64,000 bases of DNA from Rhizobium oryzihabitans (GCF_010669145.1 NZ_CP048632.1:186001-250000); one strand, 5' to 3'; shown: positions 27,877 to 36,639, counted from the stretch's first letter. Translations and numbers: made by a program. The notes: generated by a model from the sequence alone, not told the origin.

Positions 27877-28545
27877 ATGACCGATATTCCAGTCAAAATT
27901 TCATTCGCAGCCCGTCTGCGCAACAGCTTCCTCACGGGCGTGCTCATCCTTGCGCCCGTCACCATCACCATGTGGCTGGTGTGGAGCTTCCTGCAATGGG
28001 CGGATAGCTGGGTTAAGCCCTATATTCCCGCCCGTTACGATCCCGAGCAATATTTCGATGTGGCAATCCCCGGTTTCGGCCTGCTGATCGCCGTCATCGG
28101 CATCACGCTCATCGGCTTTCTCGGCAACAACCTGATCGGCAAATGGATCGTCGGCGTCGGCGAATCCATCCTCAACCGCATGCCGCTGGTGCGGCCGATC
28201 TACAAGAGCATCAAGCAGCTGTTCGAATCCGTTCTGAAGGAGCATTCGAACTCCTTCAAGAAGGTCGGTCTTATCGAGTTTCCCTCGTCCGGCACCTGGG
28301 CGATGGTGTTCGTATCCTCCGAAGTCAAGGGCGAACTCGCTCACCGTTTCAACGAGATGGGCCAGCAGATGGTCGCCGTCTTCCTGCCGCCGACACCGGT
28401 GCCGACAGCGGGTTTCCTGCTGTTCGTGCCCAAGGACAAGATCGTGATGCTGGACATGACGCCGGAAGACGCGGCGAAACTGCTGATATCCGGCGGTCTC
28501 GTGGCGCCGGATTTCACGCCGCCGAAGATGATCGCACCGGTTTGA
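27877..28545 (+). CDS. DUF502 family membrane protein
   Basis: Inner-membrane protein of 222 residues of the DUF502 family. Two hydrophobic helices lie in the first 90 residues, around LTGVLILAPVTITMWLVW and FGLLIAVIGITLIGFLGN. A soluble region follows with the family landmarks LNRMPLVRPIYKSIKQL, then FESVLKEHSNSFKKV, and VFLPPTPVPTAGFLLFVP. Function is unknown; plant homologues (LCV/COV-like) affect vascular patterning, which says little here. It starts 13 bases after the acetyltransferase gene and is probably its operon partner. Confidence 0.9.
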   Translation: MTDIPVKISFAARLRNSFLTGVLILAPVTITMWLVWSFLQWADSWVKPYIPARYDPEQYFDVAIPGFGLLIAVIGITLIGFLGNNLIGKWIVGVGESILNRMPLVRPIYKSIKQLFESVLKEHSNSFKKVGLIEFPSSGTWAMVFVSSEVKGELAHRFNEMGQQMVAVFLPPTPVPTAGFLLFVPKDKIVMLDMTPEDAAKLLISGGLVAPDFTPPKMIAPV

Positions 28546-28593
28546 GGGCATTTGCGAGTCGCTAGTCTCATTTCAGAGTGAAGGGCCATACGG

Positions 28594-28632
28594 TTGACGA
28601 ACCAATGTGGTTCACTAATAATCATAGTGAAC
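28594..28632 (+). promoter_or_regulatory. Toxin-antitoxin promoter and operator
   Basis: A perfect inverted repeat GTTCACTA (28610-28617) / TAGTGAAC (28625-28632) has a 7-nt spacer. It overlaps a candidate promoter: TTGACG at 28594, 16 bases, then TAATAA at 28616. The position 14 bases before the antitoxin start fits autorepression by the ribbon-helix-helix antitoxin. Confidence 0.75.
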
Positions 28633-28646
28633 TGAGAGAGATTATC

Positions 28647-28892
28647 ATGACTGCATTCACCGTGCGTCTGCCTGATGAGGTTGCCGACAAACTCGACCAA
28701 TTGGCGGAAAAACTTGATCGCTCACGATCCTACATGGCGGTGCGGGCGATTGAGGACTTCGTTGCCCGCGAGGAGTGGCAGCTTGCCGAGATCGAGGCGG
28801 GTGTGGCGGAAGCCGATCGCGGCGAGTTCGGTACGACCGATGATCTCGCAAATATTGTCGAGAAATACGTGAAATCCACCCGGCCGTCATGA
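28647..28892 (+). CDS. Ribbon-helix-helix antitoxin, ParD/CopG type
   Basis: Antitoxin of 81 residues. The N-terminal ribbon-helix-helix is clear: TAFTVRLPDEVADKLDQLAE (residues 2-21) as strand and first helix, then SRSYMAVRAIEDFV as second helix. The acidic C-terminal tail (AEIEAGVAEADRGEFGTTDD) is the sort that wraps the toxin. It should dimerise, bind the palindrome just upstream and repress its own operon, alone or with toxin. The ATG at 28647 follows GAGAGAG. It overlaps the toxin gene by four bases (ATGA), the standard arrangement for translational coupling. Confidence 0.92.
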   Translation: MTAFTVRLPDEVADKLDQLAEKLDRSRSYMAVRAIEDFVAREEWQLAEIEAGVAEADRGEFGTTDDLANIVEKYVKSTRPS

Positions 28893-29179
28893 GTGACCGG
28901 AGAATTCGTTGGACCTTACGGGCGCTGCGACGGCTCGATGAAATTGGTGCGCATATCGAAAAGGATAATCCAGCGGCTGCGGCCCGTGTGATTTCTCGCA
29001 TTGTTTCGGCGGTTGATATGTTGGTGGAGCAGCCGGCAATGGGACGGGTCGGGCGTATCAGGGGAACACGGGAAGCTGTGCTTCCCGACATTTCTTACAT
29101 CATTGCCTATCGTGTCGGCCGGGACATCGAAATCCTGACGATTATCCATGCCTCGCAGCAATGGCCTTCGTCGCTCTAA
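28889..29179 (+). CDS. RelE/ParE-family toxin
   Basis: Toxin of 96 residues in the RelE/ParE superfamily. Landmarks are RIRWTLRALRRLDEIGAHI at the start, NPAAAARVISRI, then PAMGRVGRIRGTREAVL and the final YIIAYRVGRDIEILTIIHAS with the C-terminal WPSSL. The conserved basic and Tyr/His positions are intact, so the toxin looks active. ParE toxins inhibit gyrase while RelE toxins cut mRNA on the ribosome; the ParE side is favoured by the antitoxin type, not by experiment. It is the second gene of the pair and is followed by about 25 bases before the convergent gene. Confidence 0.92.
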   Translation: MSDRRIRWTLRALRRLDEIGAHIEKDNPAAAARVISRIVSAVDMLVEQPAMGRVGRIRGTREAVLPDISYIIAYRVGRDIEILTIIHASQQWPSSL

Positions 29180-29203
29180 GCAAATAATCTTTAGACTAGC
29201 CGA

Positions 29204-29476
29204 TCAATCCTCGTCATCCAGATCATCCACTTCCCTGCCGGTGCTCGTGGCGTGGAACACGGGAACGAAAAGCCGCATATAGACCAGCCGCACGCTCCAG
29301 CCTTCCTCCAGTGCCTGCGTCCAGGCCTTCTTGCGGCCGGGCTTCTTGAACGCCTTGCCGATTGCCTTTTTCGCGCTCTTCGCAAATGTCTCGGGCTGCA
29401 GGATATTCTGAGGCGAGCAGAGCGCGTAGCCCTTTCTGAAGGCGGGCGGCGGGCGGCGCGGGTCGATCATGTTCAT
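29204..29476 (-). CDS. Conserved hypothetical protein
   Basis: Protein of 90 residues from the ATG at 29476, without any family I can name. It is rich in Lys and Arg in its middle part (AKSAKKAIGKAFKKPGRKKA) and ends in an acidic tail (EVDDLDDED). A Pro/Arg-rich N-terminus precedes. There is no signal peptide or membrane helix. A GTG at 29485 is an alternative start; no strong ribosome site supports either. It begins 14 bases after the recG stop on the same strand, so it is probably the last gene of the recG transcript. Confidence 0.65.
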   Translation of the reverse strand: MNMIDPRRPPPAFRKGYALCSPQNILQPETFAKSAKKAIGKAFKKPGRKKAWTQALEEGWSVRLVYMRLFVPVFHATSTGREVDDLDDED

Positions 29477-29490
29477 GGCGGTCACAACTT

Positions 29491-31596
29491 TCAGCCGGCG
29501 TGCAGGAAGCGGATCGCTTCGTCGCGGCGGTGCAGATAGAGCAGGGTGCGGAGCGCGGCGCCGCGCGGGCCGGTCAGTTCGGGGTCACGCTCGATGACAT
29601 AGGCCGCGTCCTTGCGGGCGATTTCCAGAAGGTCGGCATGGGCCTCCAGGCTGGCGATGCGGAAGCCCGGTGTGCCGGACTGGCGGGTGCCGAGGAGTTC
29701 GCCTTCGCCACGCAGCTTCAGGTCTTCCTCCGCAATCAGGAAGCCGTCCTCGCTGTCGCGCAGGATGGAAAGCCGGGCGCGGCCGTTTTCGCTGAGCGGC
29801 CCTTTGTAGAGCAGGATGCAGGTGGAGGCCTCGTCGCCACGCCCGACGCGGCCGCGCAACTGGTGAAGCTGGGCAAGGCCGAAACGTTCGGCATGTTCGA
29901 TGACCATGATCGTTGCATCCGGCACGTCAACGCCGACTTCCACCACCGTTGTCGCCACCAGCAGGCGGGTTTCGCCGCTCTTGAAGGCCAGCATGGCGGC
30001 GTCCTTCTCCGGGCCGCTCATGCGCCCGTGGATGAGGCCGATATTGGCTCCGAGCATCTGCGAGAGAACCGCATGCCGCTCTTCGGCCGACATCAGGTCG
30101 GATTCTTCCGTTTCCTCCACCAGTGGGCAAATCCAGTAGGCCTTCTTGCCATCCTTCAGCGCTGCGCGCAGCCGCTCGACAATGTCGCCGATGCGCTCGG
30201 TGGGGATCGTCACGGTCTGGATGGGTTTGCGGCCGGCGGGTTTTTCGGTGAGTTTCGACACATCCATGTCGCCGAAGGCGGCCAGCACCAGCGTGCGTGG
30301 AATGGGGGTGGCGGTCATCACCAGCATATGCGGGGTGATGCCCTTGGCGGTGAGGCGCAGGCGCTGATGCACGCCGAAACGGTGCTGCTCATCCACCACG
30401 GCCAGCACGAGGTTTTTGTAACTCACGCTGTCCTGAAACAGCGCATGGGTGCCGATGACGATCTGTGCTTCGCCAGAGGCAACACGCTCTTCGATCTCGC
30501 GGCGCTCCTTGCCCTTGGTGCGGCCGGTCAGGACCTCGACGGTGATACCTGCGGCATTGGCGAGTTTGGAGATGGTGGCGAAATGTTGCCGGGCAAGGAT
30601 TTCGGTCGGGGCCATCAGCACCGCCTGTCCGCCGGCCTCGACGGCGGTTGCCATGGCCATCAGCGCCACCAGCGTCTTGCCGGCGCCGACATCGCCCTGC
30701 AGCAGGCGCAACATGCGGTCTTCACCTGCCATATCGGTCAGGATGTCCTTTACCGCGGCGTTCTGACTAGGTGTCAGCGAGAATGGCAGCAGCGAGAGGA
30801 TTTTTGCGGCAACGTCGCCCTTGGCGCGGATCGGCTGGCCCGCAACCTTGCGCAGCCGCTGGCGCACCAGCGCCAGCGAAAGCTGGCCGGCGAGGAACTC
30901 GTCATAGGCAAGACGTCTGCGCGCCGGGGCCTGCGGCTCGATATCGGCGCTGTCGCGCGGGTCGTGCAGTTCGCGGAAGCTCGAAGCCACATCGCCGAAG
31001 CCCTGCCGGGTCTTCAGCGTTTCGTCGATCCATTCGGGAAAGACCGGCAGTTTCGAAAGCCCGCCTTCGATCGCCCGCCGCAGCACCTTGGGAGACAGTC
31101 CAGCCGTCATCGGGTAAACGGCTTCCACCAAAGGCAGGTTTTCGGCTTCGGAAAGCTTCACCATGAAATCCGGATGCACCATGGAGGCGCGGCCGTTGAA
31201 CCAGTCCACCTTGCCGCTGACGAGAACTTCTTCATCGACGGGCAGGGCCTTGGAGAGCCAGTCGCCCTTGGCGCGGAAAAAGGTCAGCGTCAGTTCGCCG
31301 GTCTCGTCATGCAGGAACACGCGGTAAGGCGCGGAACGATTGCCGGGTGGCGGAGGTTGATGGCGATCGATACGTCCCTGAATGGTGACAATGGCGCCGG
31401 GGGCCGCGAGCGCAATGCCGGGGCGGTTGCGCCGGTCGATGACGTTTGACGGCGCATGGAACAGAAGGTCGATCACACGGGTATCGTCGGCGTTTTCCCG
31501 GCTGAGGAGCTTTGCCAGAAGATCGGCAAGCTTCGGCCCCACACCGCCAAGGGTGGAAACGGAGGCAAACAGCGGATCGAGAATGGCCGGACGCAT
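29491..31596 (-). CDS. recG: ATP-dependent DNA helicase RecG
   Basis: Replication-fork-reversal and branch-migration helicase, 701 residues. The ATG at 31596 (MRPAILDPLFASV) is taken because rhizobial RecG begins this way; the frame is open to a TTG at 31605. The N-terminal wedge domain has an OB-fold region around IVTIQGRIDRHQ. The motor has Walker A GDVGAGKT, the DEQH box in VVDEQHRFG, the motif MTATPIPRTL and the C-terminal helicase segment QLRGRVGRGDE. It is divergent from sdhE and mfd, the usual neighbours in rhizobia, and another helicase-type repair gene lies 722 bases away. Confidence 0.96.
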   Translation of the reverse strand: MRPAILDPLFASVSTLGGVGPKLADLLAKLLSRENADDTRVIDLLFHAPSNVIDRRNRPGIALAAPGAIVTIQGRIDRHQPPPPGNRSAPYRVFLHDETGELTLTFFRAKGDWLSKALPVDEEVLVSGKVDWFNGRASMVHPDFMVKLSEAENLPLVEAVYPMTAGLSPKVLRRAIEGGLSKLPVFPEWIDETLKTRQGFGDVASSFRELHDPRDSADIEPQAPARRRLAYDEFLAGQLSLALVRQRLRKVAGQPIRAKGDVAAKILSLLPFSLTPSQNAAVKDILTDMAGEDRMLRLLQGDVGAGKTLVALMAMATAVEAGGQAVLMAPTEILARQHFATISKLANAAGITVEVLTGRTKGKERREIEERVASGEAQIVIGTHALFQDSVSYKNLVLAVVDEQHRFGVHQRLRLTAKGITPHMLVMTATPIPRTLVLAAFGDMDVSKLTEKPAGRKPIQTVTIPTERIGDIVERLRAALKDGKKAYWICPLVEETEESDLMSAEERHAVLSQMLGANIGLIHGRMSGPEKDAAMLAFKSGETRLLVATTVVEVGVDVPDATIMVIEHAERFGLAQLHQLRGRVGRGDEASTCILLYKGPLSENGRARLSILRDSEDGFLIAEEDLKLRGEGELLGTRQSGTPGFRIASLEAHADLLEIARKDAAYVIERDPELTGPRGAALRTLLYLHRRDEAIRFLHAG

Positions 31597-31813
31597 GTGT
31601 CGCAAAATCGGGGAAGGGGCGGGTTATGCAAGACGTGCCCGCCGACAAAGACGGGTTATCACCGGCAGTTTTTAGCTGCCGTGGCATTATTTCGATAAAA
31701 ACCGGTTCCCAAGCGTTCGCCTCCTGTTCTATAGGAGGTCGTAATAGGTGAGGCAAAGATTGAACGGCCGCTGCAAGTGCGAGACTGGCTATTGTCCATT
31801 GTGCTCTCCTCTT

Positions 31814-31930
31814 CCTCATCCCTGTGCTCGTTACGGGGATCCAGCCAGCCCAAGTCCTTGGGCTGAAAGGAGTCTCTCCGTCGCGCCGACGCGCGCCGGC
31901 TGGATTCCTGTGACAAGCACAGGAATGAGG
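31814..31930. repeat. Intergenic palindromic repeat (family B, copy 1)
   Basis: Outer arms 31814-31846 and 31898-31930 are inverted copies of about 33 nt with some five mismatches. Inside lies a second, perfect 8-bp hairpin AGCCCAAG/CTTGGGCT. The outer tip CCTCATxCCTGTG recurs at 59810. It fills much of the 406-base gap between the recG and sdhE starts, where no other gene is seen; the sdhE promoter should lie downstream of 31930 or within the repeat. Confidence 0.8.
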
Positions 31931-32002
31931 ATGGTGGGGATGGAAGCGGCGGGTAAAACCGTTCAGTCAGGCCTTGAAAACCGATACGGGAAGGAAAATG
32001 CG

Positions 32003-32314
32003 ATGACTGGACTGGTGCGCACGAGTGCCGACCTCGATCCGAGACGCAGGCGGATACTTTACCGCTGCTGGCACCGGGGCATTCGCGAGATGGATCTCGT
32101 GCTCGGGCAATTCGCGGAAGACAATATTGCCGGACTTACCGACGCTCAGCTCGATGAGCTTGAGATCATCATGGCGGAAGAGGATAACGACCTCGTCAAG
32201 ATGGTGACGGGCGCTCTTGCCATACCGGAAAAATTCCAGACGCCGCTGTTTGAGAAGATCGCCTCCTATCGTCCCGATTTCGATCTCGTCACAGCCGAAA
32301 CCCTGAAAGCCTGA
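32003..32314 (+). CDS. sdhE: FAD assembly factor SdhE (succinate dehydrogenase assembly)
   Basis: Small cytosolic protein (103 residues) that helps attach FAD to succinate dehydrogenase. The conserved RGxxE-type motif appears as HRGIREMD (residues about 22-29), within RRILYRCWHRGIREMDLVLG. The helical remainder, LDELEIIMAEEDNDLVKMV, matches the YgfY/Sdh5 fold. The ATG at 32003 has AAGGAA six bases upstream; the frame is open far upstream but without support. It sits three bases before mfd, and the recG-sdhE-mfd order is common in Rhizobiales although the functions do not obviously connect. Confidence 0.92.
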   Translation: MTGLVRTSADLDPRRRRILYRCWHRGIREMDLVLGQFAEDNIAGLTDAQLDELEIIMAEEDNDLVKMVTGALAIPEKFQTPLFEKIASYRPDFDLVTAETLKA

Positions 32315-32317
32315 AAC

Positions 32318-35300
32318 ATGATAGCCGGATTCGATGCAAAGCTGGTGGCGTCGGCCGATACGCCGCTGACCATCGGAAATGTGCCCTCCGGCATGGAAGC
32401 CCTGCTTTTGGCCGACATGGCGCGGGCAGGGACATCGGTGGCCTATGTGATGTCGGACGGCCAGCGGGTCGCCGATCTCGAACAGATCCTCGGTTTCGTC
32501 GCGCCTGACATTCCGGTGCTGACTTTGCCTGCCTGGGACTGCCTGCCCTATGACCGCGTGTCACCGAGCGCAGACACCTCGGCGCGCAGGCTGGCTGCGC
32601 TCTCCGGCCTCATCAGTCACGCGAAGAAACCGCATCCGGCCATCGTTCTCGTCACCGTCAACGCCATGCTGCAGAAGATGGCGCCGCGCGACATCATCGA
32701 GAGCCTCGGCTTTTCCGCAAAACCCGGCAACCAGATCCGTATGGAAGACATCGCCGCGCGACTGGAGCGCAACGGTTTCGACCGGGTGGCGACGGTGCGT
32801 GAAGTGGGTGAATTTGCCGTGCGCGGCGGCATTCTCGATGTTTTCGTTCCCGGTACGGAAGAGCCGGTACGGCTCGATTTCTTCGGCGATACGCTGGAAA
32901 GCATCCGCACCTTCGATCCGGCCAGCCAGCGCACCATCGGTCAGGCGCGCTCGCTTGATCTGAACCCGATGAGCGAAGTGACGCTGACGCCGGATACGAT
33001 CGGCCGTTTTCGCAAAAATTATCTGTCGCTATTCGGTGCGGCGACGCGCGACGATGCGCTTTATCAGGCCGTCTCCGAGGGCCGCCGTTACGCTGGCATG
33101 GAGCATTGGCTGCCGCTGTTTTACGAACAGCTGGAAACCGCCTTCGATTATCTCAAGGGTTTCCGCATAGTCACCGATCATACGGCGCGGGAGGCGGCGA
33201 AGGAACGTTCCAAACTGGTCCTCGACTATTACGAGGCGCGCCGCGCTTCCGGCGAGACCAAGGGATCGACGCAGGGCGCGCCTTACAAGCCGGTATCGCC
33301 GGGGCAAATCTATCTCGACGGCAAGAGCTTCGAGGCGGCACTTTCCGCCGTCAATGCGGTGCGGCTGACGCCCTTCAACGAACACGATACCGAAGGCCGT
33401 CCGGTTGCGACGCTGGACGCTCATGTCGGGCCACGCTGGGCACGCCCACCGACCGAAGGCGATAGCGAAGAGCGGGTCAACGTCTTCGATCTGGCGGTGA
33501 AGCACATTGCCGAGCGCCGCGCCAAGGGCTGGAAGGTGCTGATCACCGGCTGGTCGGAAGGCTCTCTCGACCGGCTGCTGCAGGTCTTGAACGAGCACGG
33601 GCTTGAAAAGATCAAGCCGGTGGCATCTCTGAAAGAGGTCGACACGCTCGGCAAGGGCGAGGCGGCTTCGGCAGTTCTCAGCCTCGAAGCCGGTTTCGAG
33701 ACCGGAACGCTCGCGATCATCGGCGAGCAGGATATTCTCGGCGACCGTATGGTGCGCCGCTCCAGACGCCGCAAGCGCGGCGCGGATTTCATTTCGGAAG
33801 TGGCGGGGCTGGACGAGGGTTCGCTCGTCGTTCACGCCGAACACGGTATCGGCCGTTTCGTCGGTCTGCAGACCATCGAGGCGGCGGGTGCACCGCGCGC
33901 CTGCCTGGAACTGCATTACGCCGACGATGCCAAGCTGTTCCTGCCGGTCGAAAACATCGATCTTCTCTCGCGATACGGTTCTGACGCCGCTGAAGCCACG
34001 CTTGACAGACTGGGTGGCGGCGCATGGCAGATGCGCAAGGCCAAGCTCAAGAAGCGCCTGCTCGACATGGCAGACGAGCTTATCCGCATCGCAGCCGCGC
34101 GTCTGGTGCGCCATGCGCCGGTTCTGGCCGCGCCGGACGGTCTTTACGATGAGTTTGCCGCCCGCTTCCCCTATGACGAGACCGAAGACCAGCTGAACGC
34201 CATCGAAGCGGTTCGCGAGGATCTCGGTGCCGGGCGTCCGATGGATCGCCTCATCTGCGGCGATGTCGGTTTCGGCAAGACCGAAGTGGCGTTGCGCGCC
34301 GCCTTTCTTGCCGCCATGAACGGCGTTCAGGTGGCGGTCGTCGTGCCAACCACGCTGCTTTCCCGCCAGCATTTCCGCACCTTTTCGGAGCGTTTTCGCG
34401 GGCTGCCGATCCGGGTTCAGCAGGCCTCGCGGCTTGTCGGTTCCAAGGAGCTTGCGCTCACCAAGAAGGAAGTGGCCGACGGCAAGACGGATATCGTCGT
34501 CGGTACACACGCGCTGCTTGGTGCGGGCATCAATTTCGCCAATCTCGGCCTGCTGATCATCGATGAGGAGCAGCATTTCGGCGTGAAGCACAAGGAGCGC
34601 CTGAAGGAGCTGAAGAGCGACGTGCATGTGCTGACGCTTTCGGCAACGCCCATTCCGCGCACCCTGCAGCTGGCCATGACTGGCGTGCGCGAATTGTCGC
34701 TGATCACCACGCCGCCGGTGGACCGCATGGCGGTGCGTACCTTCATTTCGCCCTTCGATCCGCTGGTGATCCGCGAAACGCTGATGCGCGAGCATTATCG
34801 CGGCGGCCAGAGTTTCTACGTCTGCCCGCGTCTTGCCGATCTCGCCGATATCCATGCTTTCCTGCAATCGGATGTGCCGGAGCTGAAAGTGGCGGTGGCG
34901 CATGGCCAGATGGCGGCGGGCGAACTCGAAGACATCATGAACGCCTTCTATGACGGCAAATATGATGTGCTGCTGTCGACCACCATCGTCGAATCCGGCC
35001 TTGATGTACCAACTGCCAATACGCTGATCGTGCATCGCGCCGATATGTTCGGTCTCGCCCAGCTTTACCAGCTGCGCGGTCGTGTCGGCCGTTCCAAGGT
35101 GCGCGCCTTTGCGCTGTTCACCCTGCCGGTCAACAAGGTATTGACGACGATGGCGGAGCGGCGGCTGAAAGTGCTGCAATCGCTCGATACGCTGGGCGCC
35201 GGTTTCCAGCTTGCCAGCCACGATCTCGATATTCGCGGCGCGGGTAATCTCTTGGGCGAGGAGCAGTCGGGCCACATCAAGGAAGTCGGTTTCGAGCTTT

Positions 35301-35815
35301 ACCAGCAGATGCTGGAAGAAGCCGTGGCCGAGGTGAAGGGTGACGAGCAGGTGCAGGATAGCGGCTGGTCGCCGCAAATCTCGGTCGGCACCTCTGTCAT
35401 GATCCCGGAAGACTATGTTCCGGATCTGCATCTGCGCATGGGGCTTTACCGCCGTCTCGGCGAGCTTGCCGATATCGGCGAGATCGACGGTTTTGGTGCG
35501 GAAATGATCGACCGTTTCGGCCCGCTGCCGAAGGAAGTCCAGCATCTCCTCAAGATCGTCTACATCAAGTCGCTCTGCCGCACCGCCAATGTCGAGAAAG
35601 TCGATGCCGGGCCGAAGGGCGTGGTCCTGCAATTCCGTAACAAGGAATTCCCGAACCCGGCGGCCCTCGTCGCCTATATCGGCAAACAGGGCACGATGGC
35701 GAAGATCCGCCCCGATCACAGCCTGTTCCTGACCCGCGATCTGCCCACGCCGGAAAAACGGCTGACGGGTGCCGCTATGGTCATGACACAGCTTGCGGAA
35801 CTGGCGCGTTCCTGA
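32318..35815 (+). CDS. mfd: Transcription-repair coupling factor Mfd
   Basis: Translocase of 1165 residues that removes RNA polymerase stalled at DNA damage and recruits UvrA. The N-terminal UvrB-like region (about 1-350) has LPAWDCLPYDRVSPS and FAVRGGILDVFVPG. The RNA-polymerase-interaction domain contains GSLVVHAEHGIGRFVGL near residue 510. The motor has GDVGFGKTEVALRAAF, the DEEQ box in IIDEEQHFGVKHKE, then TLSATPIPRTLQLAMTG, and the RecG-like TRG segment with YQLRGRVGRSKV. The C-terminal UvrA-gating domain is present. Length and domain order are normal. It is coupled closely to sdhE. Confidence 0.97.
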   Translation: MIAGFDAKLVASADTPLTIGNVPSGMEALLLADMARAGTSVAYVMSDGQRVADLEQILGFVAPDIPVLTLPAWDCLPYDRVSPSADTSARRLAALSGLISHAKKPHPAIVLVTVNAMLQKMAPRDIIESLGFSAKPGNQIRMEDIAARLERNGFDRVATVREVGEFAVRGGILDVFVPGTEEPVRLDFFGDTLESIRTFDPASQRTIGQARSLDLNPMSEVTLTPDTIGRFRKNYLSLFGAATRDDALYQAVSEGRRYAGMEHWLPLFYEQLETAFDYLKGFRIVTDHTAREAAKERSKLVLDYYEARRASGETKGSTQGAPYKPVSPGQIYLDGKSFEAALSAVNAVRLTPFNEHDTEGRPVATLDAHVGPRWARPPTEGDSEERVNVFDLAVKHIAERRAKGWKVLITGWSEGSLDRLLQVLNEHGLEKIKPVASLKEVDTLGKGEAASAVLSLEAGFETGTLAIIGEQDILGDRMVRRSRRRKRGADFISEVAGLDEGSLVVHAEHGIGRFVGLQTIEAAGAPRACLELHYADDAKLFLPVENIDLLSRYGSDAAEATLDRLGGGAWQMRKAKLKKRLLDMADELIRIAAARLVRHAPVLAAPDGLYDEFAARFPYDETEDQLNAIEAVREDLGAGRPMDRLICGDVGFGKTEVALRAAFLAAMNGVQVAVVVPTTLLSRQHFRTFSERFRGLPIRVQQASRLVGSKELALTKKEVADGKTDIVVGTHALLGAGINFANLGLLIIDEEQHFGVKHKERLKELKSDVHVLTLSATPIPRTLQLAMTGVRELSLITTPPVDRMAVRTFISPFDPLVIRETLMREHYRGGQSFYVCPRLADLADIHAFLQSDVPELKVAVAHGQMAAGELEDIMNAFYDGKYDVLLSTTIVESGLDVPTANTLIVHRADMFGLAQLYQLRGRVGRSKVRAFALFTLPVNKVLTTMAERRLKVLQSLDTLGAGFQLASHDLDIRGAGNLLGEEQSGHIKEVGFELYQQMLEEAVAEVKGDEQVQDSGWSPQISVGTSVMIPEDYVPDLHLRMGLYRRLGELADIGEIDGFGAEMIDRFGPLPKEVQHLLKIVYIKSLCRTANVEKVDAGPKGVVLQFRNKEFPNPAALVAYIGKQGTMAKIRPDHSLFLTRDLPTPEKRLTGAAMVMTQLAELARS

Positions 35816-35840
35816 GGTTTGTCGATCCATAGCGGACCGA

Positions 35841-36022
35841 GGCGCGTGGGGTTTACCCCCCTCTGCCCTGCCGGGCATCTCCCCCTCAAGGGGGAGATCG
35901 ATATGCGGCTAGGTTTCGCCCATCTCGATGTTCGAGAATGAAGTGGTGTCAGCGCCTCTTTCCGATCTCCCCCTTGAGGGGGAGATGCCCGGCAGGGCAG
36001 AGGGGGGTAAGCCCCACACGCC
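35841..36022. repeat. Long inverted repeat (55-bp near-perfect arms)
   Basis: Arms at 35846-35900 and 35963-36017 are reverse complements at 54 of 55 positions, around a 62-nt loop. Pairing extends further out with a few mismatches. Each arm also contains its own short palindrome, ATCTCCCCCTCAAGGGGGAG plus AT. It begins about 25 bases after the mfd stop. A transcript through it would form one very stable hairpin or two smaller ones. The rest of the 439-base gap has no gene; a smaller palindrome is at 36139. Confidence 0.92.
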
Positions 36023-36138
36023 TCCGGTCGACCGTCAATGGGAAACCCCTGAAAGCCAAGACCTAAAGCACGTCCAGACAAACGAAAACAGAAGGGTCCG
36101 ACATCGTCTGCTTTACCGGACCTGACAACCTCCACAAA

Positions 36139-36156
36139 CATTACAGCGATGTAATG
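36139..36156. promoter_or_regulatory. Possible operator palindrome
   Basis: Perfect 7-bp inverted repeat CATTACA/TGTAATG with a 4-nt spacer, 99 bases before the small secreted protein gene. The shape suits a dimeric repressor, but the factor is unknown. Confidence 0.4.
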
Positions 36157-36254
36157 AAACGGACATGCGCCGGTAGCGTCGGCGGGCGTAGTCTTGTCTT
36201 TCTGTCCTGTGCTGCGTTCACCTACACGCAGCCGGAAGACGAAGGAGCAAGACA

Positions 36255-36593
36255 ATGTGGACCAGGATGAACAGGTTCGTCTCCGCAGGTCTGGTTGCTT
36301 TGACAATTGCGGGCACCACAATTGCCACCACCAGCCAGGCGGAAGCACGCGGTCATTTCGGACATGGGCATGGCGGCGCGGGCATTGCCGCGGGTATCGC
36401 TGGAGCAATTATCGGCGGCGCCATCATCGCCGGGGCGCGGCATCCCTATGGCGGCCCCTATTATGACGAGCCTTTTTACGGCCCGCCGGTTTATGGCCCT
36501 CCGGTGATCTATCAGCCCGCATATCCACGCTGCCACGTCGTCTGGCGGCAGAATAGCTGGGGTGATATGTACCGCGCGCGCGTCTGCGACTGA
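36255..36593 (+). CDS. Secreted Gly/Pro/Tyr-rich small protein
   Basis: Exported protein of 112 residues with a signal peptide (residues about 1-30, cleavage near AEAR). Three parts follow: a His/Gly stretch GHFGHGHGG, a glycine-zipper-like hydrophobic segment with GAIIGGAIIAGA that could insert into a membrane, and a Pro/Tyr/Gly-rich region. It ends with CHVVWRQNSWGDMYRARVCD containing two Cys. No named family is recognised, but proteins of this build are common and often poorly conserved in rhizobia. AAGGAG lies 8 bases before the ATG. Monocistronic; a small palindrome upstream may be its operator. Confidence 0.75.
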   Translation: MWTRMNRFVSAGLVALTIAGTTIATTSQAEARGHFGHGHGGAGIAAGIAGAIIGGAIIAGARHPYGGPYYDEPFYGPPVYGPPVIYQPAYPRCHVVWRQNSWGDMYRARVCD

Positions 36594-36639
36594 CCCTTCG
36601 CTGCCAACAGTAAAATAGCTATGGAAGAACGAGCCGCGA

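Noticed and set aside
29500-31449. 649-codon open frame on the + strand
   Set aside because: Lies entirely antisense to recG; composition reflects codon bias of the true gene, with no family features.
33029-35878. 949-codon open frame on the - strand
   Set aside because: Antisense shadow of mfd, which has complete domains on the + strand.
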